A model generated the notes under the pieces. That model ran no database searches. It saw only the letters and a list, made by a program, of their open reading frames with translations, and was not told where the DNA came from. This document shows, in pieces, positions 37,738 to 47,419 of a stretch of DNA of 64,000 bases. The stretch covers positions 124,001 to 188,000 of the forward strand of contig MKTX01000004.1 of the NCBI GenBank assembly GCA_001898465.1, written 5' to 3'. Position 1 is the stretch's first letter, and every line of letters starts with the position of its first letter. The DNA comes from Sphingobacteriales bacterium 39-19. Its GTDB lineage: Bacteria > Bacteroidota > Bacteroidia > Chitinophagales > Chitinophagaceae. Position numbers and translations under genes: made by a program.

Positions 37738-38205
37738 TTATGCGCCGGAGTCTCCCGGTTTTTTATTCATCACCACATTGGCCAATTCACTAAATGATTC
37801 AGCAGTAAACGACTCAAAGAACTCCTTATACTTGGTTTTGTCCCATATCTCAATTTTATTGAGCGCCGATACCAAAACAATTTCCTTATCAAGCTGGGCG
37901 TGTTCCGATAAATTTTTAGGGATGAGCAGCCTTCCTGCAGAATCTAATTCTACCTGGGTGGCCCCGTTTAAAAAAAATCTCCTGAATTCACGAACTTTGG
38001 GATCAAAATCATTTAATGCAGAAATATTTGCAAAAATGGGTTCCCAGCTTTGCAGGGGATACAAAGTGAGGCATTTTTCAAAGCCCCTGTTTATGACAAA
38101 TTGGGCGGCTTGCTCTCCCGACAGTTGTTTTTTAAAACCTGCCGGTAAAAGAAAACGCCCTTTGGCATCTACAGTTGATTCGTATTCTCCTAAAAAGCTG
38201 ATCAT
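37738..38205 (-). CDS. mraZ: Transcriptional regulator MraZ
   Basis: 155 residues with two SpoVT-AbrB-like halves: FLGEYESTVDAKGRFLLPAGFKK (two parts) and TQVELDSAGRLLIPKNL. MraZ forms a ring and represses its own dcw operon by binding short repeats upstream; those repeats are visible here at 38258-38282. Confidence 0.95.
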   Translation of the reverse strand: MISFLGEYESTVDAKGRFLLPAGFKKQLSGEQAAQFVINRGFEKCLTLYPLQSWEPIFANISALNDFDPKVREFRRFFLNGATQVELDSAGRLLIPKNLSEHAQLDKEIVLVSALNKIEIWDKTKYKEFFESFTAESFSELANVVMNKKPGDSGA

Positions 38206-38257
38206 GAATGGAAAATCAATTTATTAAGTATAAAGCAGTACAAAATAAACGATTTTA

Positions 38258-38282
38258 ACCACTTCTACCCACTTTTTACCAC
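38258..38282 (-). promoter_or_regulatory. MraZ operator: three GTGG repeats with 10-bp period
   Basis: On the minus strand GTGGT, GTGGG and GTGGT start exactly 10 bases apart, each separated by five A/T-rich bases, about 53 bases before mraZ. This matches the TGGG-N5 direct repeats bound by MraZ in other bacteria, with two of the three units reading TGGT. Confidence 0.85.
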
Positions 38283-38414
38283 CTTTTTATTTTTCCACAG
38301 AAAAAAAGGTTGATTTCAGTAACTATACTGATGTTTTTGCACGATTTGATGTGGATTACTACTGCGTGAAATGTGAATTGATGTGGATATATGTGAATAG
38401 TGAAGTTCCCGAAA

Positions 38415-39731
38415 CTATTTTACCACGGGGATATTGATGGTAAAAATGCTTCCTTTACCCAATGTACTCTCGGCCTTAATAGTTCCTTTATGGGCTTCTA
38501 CCATTGTTTTTACATAACTCAGGCCCAGGCCAAAACCTTTTACATTATGTACATTACCGGTATGAGCCCGGTAGAATTTTTCAAAAATACGGTTCAGGGT
38601 TTCTTTATTCATACCAATGCCATTATCCTCAATTTTAATGCGGATATGGCCATTTACATTAGCTGTACTTACGGTAATGACGGGGTGATCGTTTGAATAT
38701 TTTACTGCATTATCCAATAAACTATTAATAAAATTGGTGAAATGCACTTCATCGGCCATTACCGTGCATTTGTCAGCATCAAAATGTGTTATTATTTTTC
38801 CTCCTTTATCTGCAACCGGCAGCGTCATATTATTCAGGGCATTTGAAATAAGTTCGTGGGCAGAAATCTTTTTTAAATTTAATTGTACTTCCTGCTTATC
38901 GAGCAAAGCCGCTTGCAGTATGGTTTCTACTTGTTTATTCATCCGGCGGTTTTCTTCTTTTATAATACCGGTAAAGTAGTTAGATTTTTCCCGATCGCCC
39001 ACTACCTTGTCATTTTTTAAGGCATCTACAGCAAGCGAAATGGTAGCCAGTGGAGTTTTAAACTCATGCGTCATATTATTAATGAAATCATTTTTAATTT
39101 CACTTAATTTTTTCTGGCGCAGCAAGGTTCTTATGGTTAAGTAAAAGGCAGTAGCGATGATGATGGTAAATAAGATGGCTCCTATTATAAAAAAAATAAG
39201 CTCATGTAAAATAATTGATTTTTGATGCGGCACAATCACTACTAAAAATTCATCGGGTACCAGGCTCTCTAAACTACTCCCGCTGGGCGCCTGTATAATC
39301 ACCGCATTTTGCAGGTTACTGGATGTATCGTTGTAATAGCGATAAAAATTTTCTGATTCTACCTGGTCTCCCATGAGTGTGCCCTCTGTTACGGCAAATT
39401 CAAATGGGATATCTTTTAAGAAATTACGATCAAAGGAAGAGCGGATAATGTCCCGCATTTCATCTTTACTAAACCGCTTAATGGTAGATTGCCTGCTAAA
39501 CTCAAGATTTAGCTTATCGGCTGGAAAATTAAATTCCTTTTTTTTGGGTACCATCATTTTGTTTTCATCGGCCATCCGGATAGCCGCATCACCCGAAGCT
39601 TTTATAATGTTTTCTTTAAGCTGTTGTTCCTTTATTTCCTTAGCACTTTTTAACCATAAAAACTGAAAAAAGATAAGCCCCAGCAGGCTTAATGTGATAA
39701 GTATAGTAATGATGGGGAAAATTTTTTTCAT
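38415..39731 (-). CDS. Orphan sensor histidine kinase
   Basis: 438 residues. Membrane helices at about 5-27 and 176-200 enclose a periplasmic sensor domain of about 145 residues with no recognised fold. No HAMP domain. The kinase core has THEFKTPLA with phospho-acceptor His222, NSLLDNAVKYS, IEDNGIGM and FGLGLSYV. No response regulator gene is adjacent. It precedes mraZ in the same direction, with the MraZ operator between. Confidence 0.92.
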   Translation of the reverse strand: MKKIFPIITILITLSLLGLIFFQFLWLKSAKEIKEQQLKENIIKASGDAAIRMADENKMMVPKKKEFNFPADKLNLEFSRQSTIKRFSKDEMRDIIRSSFDRNFLKDIPFEFAVTEGTLMGDQVESENFYRYYNDTSSNLQNAVIIQAPSGSSLESLVPDEFLVVIVPHQKSIILHELIFFIIGAILFTIIIATAFYLTIRTLLRQKKLSEIKNDFINNMTHEFKTPLATISLAVDALKNDKVVGDREKSNYFTGIIKEENRRMNKQVETILQAALLDKQEVQLNLKKISAHELISNALNNMTLPVADKGGKIITHFDADKCTVMADEVHFTNFINSLLDNAVKYSNDHPVITVSTANVNGHIRIKIEDNGIGMNKETLNRIFEKFYRAHTGNVHNVKGFGLGLSYVKTMVEAHKGTIKAESTLGKGSIFTINIPVVK

Positions 39732-39894
39732 GTACAGCAGCTTTTACCCTGTTTATTTTACAAATGTAGGGGCAAAGCCTATTGGGTGCATTACAAAATA
39801 AGTATTTTGCAAATATATTAACGCCTATTCCGGTATTATTCTTCTCATTATGGCTCTTTTTGGCTGCGTGCTTTTTTTTCATACATTTAGAATT

Positions 39895-40449
39895 ATGATA
39901 GCCGCCCAAACAGGAACCCTTTTAATTGCAGAACCCTTTTTAAAGGATATTCACTTTATGCGAACTGTAGTTTTAATATGCAGGCATGATAAAGAGCTGG
40001 GTACTTTTGGGTTCACATTAAACAAACAACATACACATTCTTTACATTCATTTTTCCCTGACATCCAGAGTATGGATATACCCCTGTTTACCGGGGGGCC
40101 TGTACAAATGGATACTTTACATTATGTACATCAGTATCCTGAATTTTTTGATGATGCAGAAGAAATTATTGAAGGTGTATACTGGGGCGGAAATTTTGAT
40201 ACTTTAAAAACTTTAATGAACGCCGGGAAAATAGATCCGGGAAAAATAAAATTCTTCCTGGGATATAGCGGCTGGGAATCCGGCCAGTTAGAAGCGGAAA
40301 TCAGTGAAAATACCTGGCTGATTGCGCCCGCTTCCGCCCCCCTGATATTTGAAACTTCACCGCAAGAAACCTGGAAAGCGAGCCTGCAACAAATGGGTGG
40401 TAAATATCAGCTGCTGGCAAATTATCCCATAGATCCGCATTTGAATTAA
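39895..40449 (+). CDS. YqgE/AlgH family protein
   Basis: 184 residues from ATG 39895 (AAQTGTLLIAEPFL), the expected YqgE start; a longer frame to 39850 adds an unrelated hydrophobic stretch. Blocks LGTFGFTLNK, GGPVQMDTLHYVH and FLGYSGWESGQLEAEI are typical. Soluble protein, role not established. Confidence 0.92.
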   Translation: MIAAQTGTLLIAEPFLKDIHFMRTVVLICRHDKELGTFGFTLNKQHTHSLHSFFPDIQSMDIPLFTGGPVQMDTLHYVHQYPEFFDDAEEIIEGVYWGGNFDTLKTLMNAGKIDPGKIKFFLGYSGWESGQLEAEISENTWLIAPASAPLIFETSPQETWKASLQQMGGKYQLLANYPIDPHLN

Positions 40450-40620
40450 TGATCAGTTCCCCAACCTGAATTTTACAAAATCTATGCAGATGATTTAGAA
40501 AATTAAAGTCCTCATCACATCAATACAAACGGATCAGGAAATAAGGCCGTAGAATTGGCAACCCGGTACCCGGTGTATTTTTTAAGCAGAAAATCTTACT
40601 TTCAGTAAAATTTAAAACCA

Positions 40621-41607
40621 TTGCTTTACCGGCTGCTTAAGTTTCCTGCCCAAATTGTGTTGCATTTATTTTGCCGCCGTATTCAAATAAATGCTCCCGG
40701 GGCATTAAACAGCCGGGGTCCCCTGCTCATTGCCTGCAACCATCCCAATTCATTTTTAGATGCTATTATTCTTTGTACCCTGTTTAAGCAACCGGTGTAT
40801 TCGCTGGCAAGGGGCGATGTTTTTAAAAATAAATGGGTCGCTTTTATTTTAAAGTCACTGTATATTTTCCCTGTGTACCGCACCAGCGAAGGCGTGGAAA
40901 ATTTGGAACACAACTACACCACATTTAATGCCTGTATCGAAATTTTTAAACGCAATGGTATTGTACTCATTTTTAGTGAAGGCCTCTGCATCAATGAATG
41001 GCATTTACGGCCATTAAAAAAAGGTACGGCCCGACTGGCTATTAATAGTTGGAAACAAAATATTCCATTAAAGGTAATGCCCGTGGGCCTCAACTATAGC
41101 TCGTTCCGGTATTTTGGAAAAAATATCCACATTCATTTTGAAGATCCAATTACGTCAACAGGCATCCCGCTGTATGAGAGCGAAGGAAAGGCCATACAGG
41201 ATTTTAATAAAAAACTATACCATGCATTATCCCAATCAGTATATGAAATAAATGAGAAAGACTATGTGAGCCGGCAACAATTATTTAATACAGAGCACCC
41301 GTTATTTGTAAAAGCAGCATTGGCAATCCCTGCCTTACTGGGCTGGCTTATTCATTTACCACTATATGTTTCTGCTTTATTCCTTATTCAAAAACGCTTT
41401 GCAAAATCGGGGCATTTTGATTCTATATTGGTAGGGCTTTTATTTTTTATTTACCCGCTTTACCAGTTATTGGTTTTTACCCTGTTTTTTATTTTAACCC
41501 ATAGCGGGTGGTCATTCGCCCTGTTTCCTCTTATGCCTTTTTGTGCCTGGGCATGGCTGCAATTAAGGGTAATGGTGCCCGGTAAATATAAAAAAGCCCC
41601 GCATTAA
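40621..41607 (+). CDS. Lysophospholipid/glycerol acyltransferase (PlsC-like)
   Basis: 328 residues. Motif 1 reads NHPNSFLDA (His41 and Asp47, one residue wider than the classical HX4D), motif III FSEGLC. Two or three C-terminal membrane helices follow. The family acylates lysophospholipids or similar acceptors at the inner membrane. No ATG exists near the start; a stop codon lies five codons before TTG 40621, so TTG is the likely start. Its 3' end runs into the atpC terminator. Confidence 0.82.
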   Translation: MLYRLLKFPAQIVLHLFCRRIQINAPGALNSRGPLLIACNHPNSFLDAIILCTLFKQPVYSLARGDVFKNKWVAFILKSLYIFPVYRTSEGVENLEHNYTTFNACIEIFKRNGIVLIFSEGLCINEWHLRPLKKGTARLAINSWKQNIPLKVMPVGLNYSSFRYFGKNIHIHFEDPITSTGIPLYESEGKAIQDFNKKLYHALSQSVYEINEKDYVSRQQLFNTEHPLFVKAALAIPALLGWLIHLPLYVSALFLIQKRFAKSGHFDSILVGLLFFIYPLYQLLVFTLFFILTHSGWSFALFPLMPFCAWAWLQLRVMVPGKYKKAPH

Positions 41608-41618
41608 AAACACGGGGC
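41589..41618 (-). terminator. Intrinsic terminator of atpDC
   Basis: GCCCCG/CGGGGC hairpin with 11-base loop followed on the minus strand by TTTTTTATATT, 24 bases after the atpC stop codon. It overlaps the last codons of the acyltransferase gene. Confidence 0.8.
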
Positions 41619-41641
41619 CCGTAAGATGTGTGCAAGAATCA

Positions 41642-41893
41642 TTAAATTTCAGCAGCGCCTTCTACCAGAATAATGGTTTTGTTATTCATTACTTCTACAA
41701 AGCCACTTTGTATTTCGTAGCTTTTAGTATTATTTTTATCTTTCAGCACTTTTAGTTTACCATTACGCAGGGCGCTTACAATGGGTGCGTGCCGGTCTAG
41801 TACTTCAAATAAACCACTAATACCGGGCAATTGTACCCCAAACACTTCTCCACTAAATACTTTTCCTTCTGGCGTTAATATTTCTAATGTCAT
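41642..41893 (-). CDS. atpC: F1Fo ATP synthase epsilon subunit (short form)
   Basis: 83 residues: only the N-terminal beta-sandwich (LEILTPEGKVFSGEVFGVQLPG, DRHAPIVSALRNG). The C-terminal helical hairpin found in E. coli epsilon is absent, as in many Bacteroidota. It sits in the central stalk. Paired with atpD, away from the rest of the ATP synthase genes. Confidence 0.92.
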   Translation of the reverse strand: MTLEILTPEGKVFSGEVFGVQLPGISGLFEVLDRHAPIVSALRNGKLKVLKDKNNTKSYEIQSGFVEVMNNKTIILVEGAAEI

Positions 41894-41976
41894 GATAATA
41901 TGTAGATTTTAGTATCCGTATGAAAACCCGCTATCCTCTTTTACAATCACCGGGGAATACGTAAATACTTTTTTCC

Positions 41977-43491
<1,515 letters not shown>

Positions 43492-43521
43492 TTAAAAAAT
43501 ATAACTTATAATTTTGAGCCG

Positions 43522-43529
43522 CAAAGGTA
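43522..43529 (-). promoter_or_regulatory. Candidate -7 box for atpDC
   Basis: TACCTTTG on the minus strand fits TAnnTTTG, about 40 bases before the atpD ATG. No clear -33 element was found. Confidence 0.45.
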
Positions 43530-43722
43530 AGGGTACAAGACTGTATATAAAAATTGGCAGTACGTTTTTTTAGAAAAAATATAGCCATTGGGTGTGGGCC
43601 TGAATCCTTTTGGCCTTTTGTATATTGAAGTGCCTAAATTTATATGATGAAGCGGATATAAACGTGGGTGGAAATTCTATCCCTTATTCGATTTTATGAT
43701 AATCACCTATTTTTACCTTATT

Positions 43723-44100
43723 ATGATCAGCAAAAGCATTCTCTTTTTATTGTTAGTACTTATCCTGGTTTCCTGCAGCCCCTCATTTAACCGGGACAAA
43801 GCCCTTTTTGACCGCTCGGCAGTAAAGGCAAAATTTAAAGCGATAGACGACTTAAATGATTGCTATTTTGAAATAAAAGAAAATGGTTTTACCGATTTTT
43901 ATTGCCAATTGTACGACAGCCTGAAAAATACACATTACCCCGGCCGCTATACCCAACAAGAGGATACTTTACTATTAAAATTTTATAATAAGGAAGCTTA
44001 TAAAATGTTAGGCAAAAAAGCATTGATCAGCCATACCAAAAAGGAAATTGTATTTTTTGATGTGTATCCCGGCATTCGGAACCGCTTACTCTTTAATTAA
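43723..44100 (+). CDS. Small lipoprotein, hypothetical
   Basis: 125 residues from ATG 43723, placing a normal signal (ILFLLLVLILVSC) before the lipidated Cys; ATG 43696 would add nine residues. The mature part is beta-rich with a CYFEIKENGFTDFYCQLYD stretch. No family recognised. Its end overlaps the convergent EamA gene by 15 bases. Confidence 0.7.
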   Translation: MISKSILFLLLVLILVSCSPSFNRDKALFDRSAVKAKFKAIDDLNDCYFEIKENGFTDFYCQLYDSLKNTHYPGRYTQQEDTLLLKFYNKEAYKMLGKKALISHTKKEIVFFDVYPGIRNRLLFN

Positions 44101-44970
44101 ATGCTTAGTAATATTTTTATTGGCAATAAACACGCCGGCCAATATTACAAACAAACTAAATACCTGGCCCGGCCCAATGTTTTCTCCATAAAACAATCCC
44201 CATAACATGGCCACTATGGGGATGCCGTAAGTAACCATCGAAGAAAAAACGGTACCACCAGTACGTATTAGCTTATAAAATAAAATGGAAGCCAGCGCAG
44301 TTGAAAAAGTACCCAGTAAAAAAGCGGCTAACAGCGAACCCCAAATAGCCTTGCCTGTGAAAGAATGATTTAAAAAACCATCGCTGAGTAACAAAATAGT
44401 GGCAGCGATACTATTCATAAGCATACTTAAAGAAACGATCAAAATAGACGAAATACTATGCAGGTATTTATGCACCAGGTTTACATTGATGCCATAGCAT
44501 ATTGTTGCCAGTAAAATAAGAAAAGCATGTATAAAGCCCGACTCTTTTGCAGGCGCTGCATGAAATAAAAATAGGAGGATGCAGCCAGTAAAAGCAACCG
44601 CAATGCCCAATATTTTATTGAACGGCACTTTTTGATGAAAGAAAAGAACACCCGAAAGAATTACAAAAATAGGCGTCAATGCATTTAAAATGCCGGCTAC
44701 CGAACTATCTATTTCCTGTTCTGCAATACAAAACAAATAGGCCGGTATAAAACTTCCTAATAATCCCGAAAGAAAAACAAGGCCCCATTTGTTTTTTGGA
44801 ATTTGCCGGGTAGCCCTAAGCGCAAAAGGAATAAGCACCCATGCTGCACAGATAATCCGCAAAGACGCCACTTGCCAGGCTCCCAGGTTTTCTAACCCAT
44901 ATTTCATTAAAATGAAACTGCTACCCCAAATGATTGAAAGCACTATAAACAAAAGCCATTTGATGGGCAT
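44086..44970 (-). CDS. EamA/DMT-family exporter
   Basis: 294 residues in two homologous halves of five helices. Typical parts: IIWGSSFILMKYGLE at the start, LNALTPIFVILSG closing the first half, and TVFSSMVTYGIPIVAMLWG in the second. These proteins export amino acids or other metabolites; the substrate is unknown. Confidence 0.9.
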   Translation of the reverse strand: MPIKWLLFIVLSIIWGSSFILMKYGLENLGAWQVASLRIICAAWVLIPFALRATRQIPKNKWGLVFLSGLLGSFIPAYLFCIAEQEIDSSVAGILNALTPIFVILSGVLFFHQKVPFNKILGIAVAFTGCILLFLFHAAPAKESGFIHAFLILLATICYGINVNLVHKYLHSISSILIVSLSMLMNSIAATILLLSDGFLNHSFTGKAIWGSLLAAFLLGTFSTALASILFYKLIRTGGTVFSSMVTYGIPIVAMLWGLFYGENIGPGQVFSLFVILAGVFIANKNITKHLIKE

Positions 44971-45062
44971 TTAGATCATTTTAGTTATGAGACCTGCAAA
45001 AGTATGATTGTATCTTATGCCTTTGTTGAAAATTATATAAAAATTTCTTTTGATGTTTTTTT

Positions 45063-45070
45063 TATATTTG
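45063..45070 (+). promoter_or_regulatory. Candidate -7 box for mscL
   Basis: TATATTTG matches TAnnTTTG, 24 bases before the mscL ATG. A -33 element at the expected spacing is not evident. Confidence 0.45.
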
Positions 45071-45093
45071 TATTTCACCTAAAAGAAAATACA

Positions 45094-45465
45094 ATGGGAT
45101 TTATTAAAGAATTTAAAGAATTTGCACTCAAGGGCAGTGTAATGGATCTTGCTATCGGCGTAATTATTGGCGCTGCTTTTGGGAAAATTATAAGCTCATT
45201 GGTAGAAGATGTAATTACTCCCTTATTACTGACACCCGTTTTAAAAGCGGCCGGTGTAGATAAGATTGAAAATTGGGCGCCCGGTGGTATTTACTGGGGC
45301 AAATTTTTAAGTGCCGTAATTACCTTTTTAATTGTAGCCCTGGTTGTATTTATGTTGGTAAAAGCCATGAACAGACTTTTACGCAAAAAAGAAGAAGCGC
45401 CTGCAGGGCCCTCAAGCACCGATAAATTATTGGCAGAAATCAGGGATGAGTTGAAGAGAAAGTAA
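45094..45465 (+). CDS. mscL: Large-conductance mechanosensitive channel
   Basis: 123 residues from ATG 45094; the longer frame upstream is rejected because FIKEFKEFALKGSVMDLA is the MscL N-terminus. Two membrane helices, with AIGVIIGAAFGKIISSLVEDV as the pore helix, and a C-terminal LLAEIRDELKRK bundle. It opens on osmotic downshock. Confidence 0.95.
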   Translation: MGFIKEFKEFALKGSVMDLAIGVIIGAAFGKIISSLVEDVITPLLLTPVLKAAGVDKIENWAPGGIYWGKFLSAVITFLIVALVVFMLVKAMNRLLRKKEEAPAGPSSTDKLLAEIRDELKRK

Positions 45466-45479
45466 TTGAACTTTTTATT

Positions 45480-45510
45480 AAAAAGCTATGCGAATTTCGC
45501 ATGGCTTTTT
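45480..45510 (+). terminator. Intrinsic terminator of mscL
   Basis: AAAAAGCTATGCGA and TCGCATGGCTTTTT form a 14-bp stem (one G-U pair) with a 3-base loop, 14 bases after the mscL stop codon. Confidence 0.9.
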
Positions 45511-45549
45511 ATTTTCGTATTGTAAGCAAAAAAATAAGTAAATAACACT

Positions 45550-46488
45550 ATGAAAAAAGCAGTTTTTATTCTATGCGTCTTTAGCGCCTGTTATTGTTAC
45601 GCACAGGATGGCACCGTAAATGACTTGAAAAAAGCATCGCAGCAAACCATAAAAAAAGATGATAAAGATACTACCCTGAAAGTTTGGAAAAAAGGAGGGA
45701 ATTTTGCCTTAACTCTAAACCAGGGGTCGCTAAGTAACTGGGCAGCGGGTGGCGACAAATTCTCATTATCTCTTAACTCCATGCTGGATTTGTATGCATT
45801 TTATAAAAAAGGCAAACATAGCTGGGATAATAGCCTGGGCCTGGCCTATGGTTTTGTAAATACCACCAGCCTGGGTCAGCGCAAAGCCAGCGACCGAATT
45901 GACCTGTTGACCAAATATGGTTATGCATTAAATTCAAAGCTAAACCTGGCGGGGCTTTTTAACTTACGCAGCCAGTTTGCCAACGGCTATGGCTATGCTA
46001 AAAATGTATTGGGTGTAGATTCGGCCTACCTTACCTCAAAAACTTTTGCGCCTGCATATGTTTTATTATCACCGGGGATCGACTGGCGGCCAAAAGATAA
46101 TTTTTCACTTTTTGTATCGCCTGTAACCGCCCGTTGGGTAATCGTAGGCAGTGCCTACCTGCGGCCGTTTTATGGAGTACCCGTAAACAAACCGGCCTTA
46201 AGTGAAATGGGCGCTTTTGCATCTGCAAATTATCAGGCTACTTTCAATACCAACCTGGGTTTTAAAAGCAAGCTGGATTTATTCTCTAATTACAAACACA
46301 ACCCGCAAAATATTGATGTGTACTGGGCAAATATGTTTACTGCCCAAATAACCAAATACATCAATTTTAATTTGAATGTAGATGTGATTTATGATGATGA
46401 TACTAAAAATATTGACCCTAAAAAAGGCCCTGCCCCGCAAATACTGCAAATGATGGGTATTGGCTTTGCTTATCATTTTAAAAATTAA
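45550..46488 (+). CDS. DUF3078 exported protein
   Basis: 312 residues with a signal peptide ending CYCYAQ. The mature part starts with a charged linker, then GGNFALTLNQGSLSNWAAGG, the DUF3078 hallmark, and continues as amphipathic beta-strands to a YHFKN end. It is probably an outer-membrane barrel of unknown role. Flanked by terminators on both sides, so it is its own unit. Confidence 0.88.
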   Translation: MKKAVFILCVFSACYCYAQDGTVNDLKKASQQTIKKDDKDTTLKVWKKGGNFALTLNQGSLSNWAAGGDKFSLSLNSMLDLYAFYKKGKHSWDNSLGLAYGFVNTTSLGQRKASDRIDLLTKYGYALNSKLNLAGLFNLRSQFANGYGYAKNVLGVDSAYLTSKTFAPAYVLLSPGIDWRPKDNFSLFVSPVTARWVIVGSAYLRPFYGVPVNKPALSEMGAFASANYQATFNTNLGFKSKLDLFSNYKHNPQNIDVYWANMFTAQITKYINFNLNVDVIYDDDTKNIDPKKGPAPQILQMMGIGFAYHFKN

Positions 46489-46508
46489 GCTACTCACCGT
46501 TTTTCCAC

Positions 46509-46545
46509 AAAGCCTTGTATGCACTTTGTTACAAGGCTTTTTTAT
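46509..46545 (+). terminator. Intrinsic terminator of the DUF3078 gene
   Basis: AAAGCCTTGT and ACAAGGCTTT form a 10-bp stem with a 12-base loop followed by TTTTATTT, 20 bases after the stop codon. Confidence 0.88.
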
Positions 46546-46572
46546 TTACTTTTACCAGCTAATACATTTTTT

Positions 46573-47373
46573 GTGAACGCACCCAGCTACCAGATAAAAT
46601 TAGACCAGTTTGAAGGCCCCTTCGATCTTTTGCTTTTTTTTATAGAAAGAGATGAACTGGATATTTATAATATCCCCATAACCAGAATCACCAATGATTT
46701 CCTGGATCATATACACCAAACCGAAAAACTGAATATTGAGCTGAGCAGTGAGTTTATTTTATTCATCAGTACCCTTATGCGTATTAAAGCAAAGATGCTA
46801 TTACCCCGAAAAGAAATAGACGACCAGGGCAATGAAATAGATCCCCGCCAGGAACTGATTGACAAAATACTGGAATACAAAAAATTTAAAGAAGCTTCAG
46901 CAAAACTGGCCGAGATGGAAGCAGAAAGGCTCATGATGATAAAAAGAGGAAACCTGCAAAAAGAACTATCTGCCATTGGCGAAGAAGCAGGCGAAGGTAC
47001 CGAAATACAAACGGTAACCCTTTTCAGGCTGATGAAAGCTTTTGAAAAAGTAGTACAAAAATTACAGGAACGTAATAACAAACCCGTTCATACGGTAATA
47101 CAGTATAATTATACTATGGAAGGCATCCGGGATGCAATGCTCAGTATGGCGAAAGAACAAAAGACAATGGCTTTTGAAAAAGTATTTGACCAATGCGAAA
47201 ACCGGATTCACGCAATATTTATTTTCCTGAATTTATTAGAATTGGTGCAGCAAAAATATATAGGTATCCTGGTAGGCGAAGGCCGTAATAATTTTATTAT
47301 TGAATGGAATGAAAACCGGGAAGAAGACCAAACGACAGTACTTACGCCGGAAGACTGGACAAATTGGAATTAA
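46573..47373 (+). CDS. scpA: Segregation and condensation protein A
   Basis: 267 residues from GTG 46573. The longer frame starting at 46519 would place its ATG in the terminator loop. YQIKLDQFEGPFDLLLFFIE is the ScpA N-terminus that binds the SMC neck; the middle is helical (SEFILFISTLMRIKAKMLLP) and a C-terminal winged helix binds the SMC head. It works with SMC and ScpB in chromosome condensation; neither is in the window. Confidence 0.92.
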   Translation: MNAPSYQIKLDQFEGPFDLLLFFIERDELDIYNIPITRITNDFLDHIHQTEKLNIELSSEFILFISTLMRIKAKMLLPRKEIDDQGNEIDPRQELIDKILEYKKFKEASAKLAEMEAERLMMIKRGNLQKELSAIGEEAGEGTEIQTVTLFRLMKAFEKVVQKLQERNNKPVHTVIQYNYTMEGIRDAMLSMAKEQKTMAFEKVFDQCENRIHAIFIFLNLLELVQQKYIGILVGEGRNNFIIEWNENREEDQTTVLTPEDWTNWN

Positions 47374-47419
47374 AAAGAGGCTTCTATTTTTATAAAAATT
47401 AGCCTGACTGCATTATTTG

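Noticed and set aside
46519..46572. ATG start for scpA at 46519
   Set aside because: It falls in the loop of the upstream terminator, and the family starts at the GTG at 46573.
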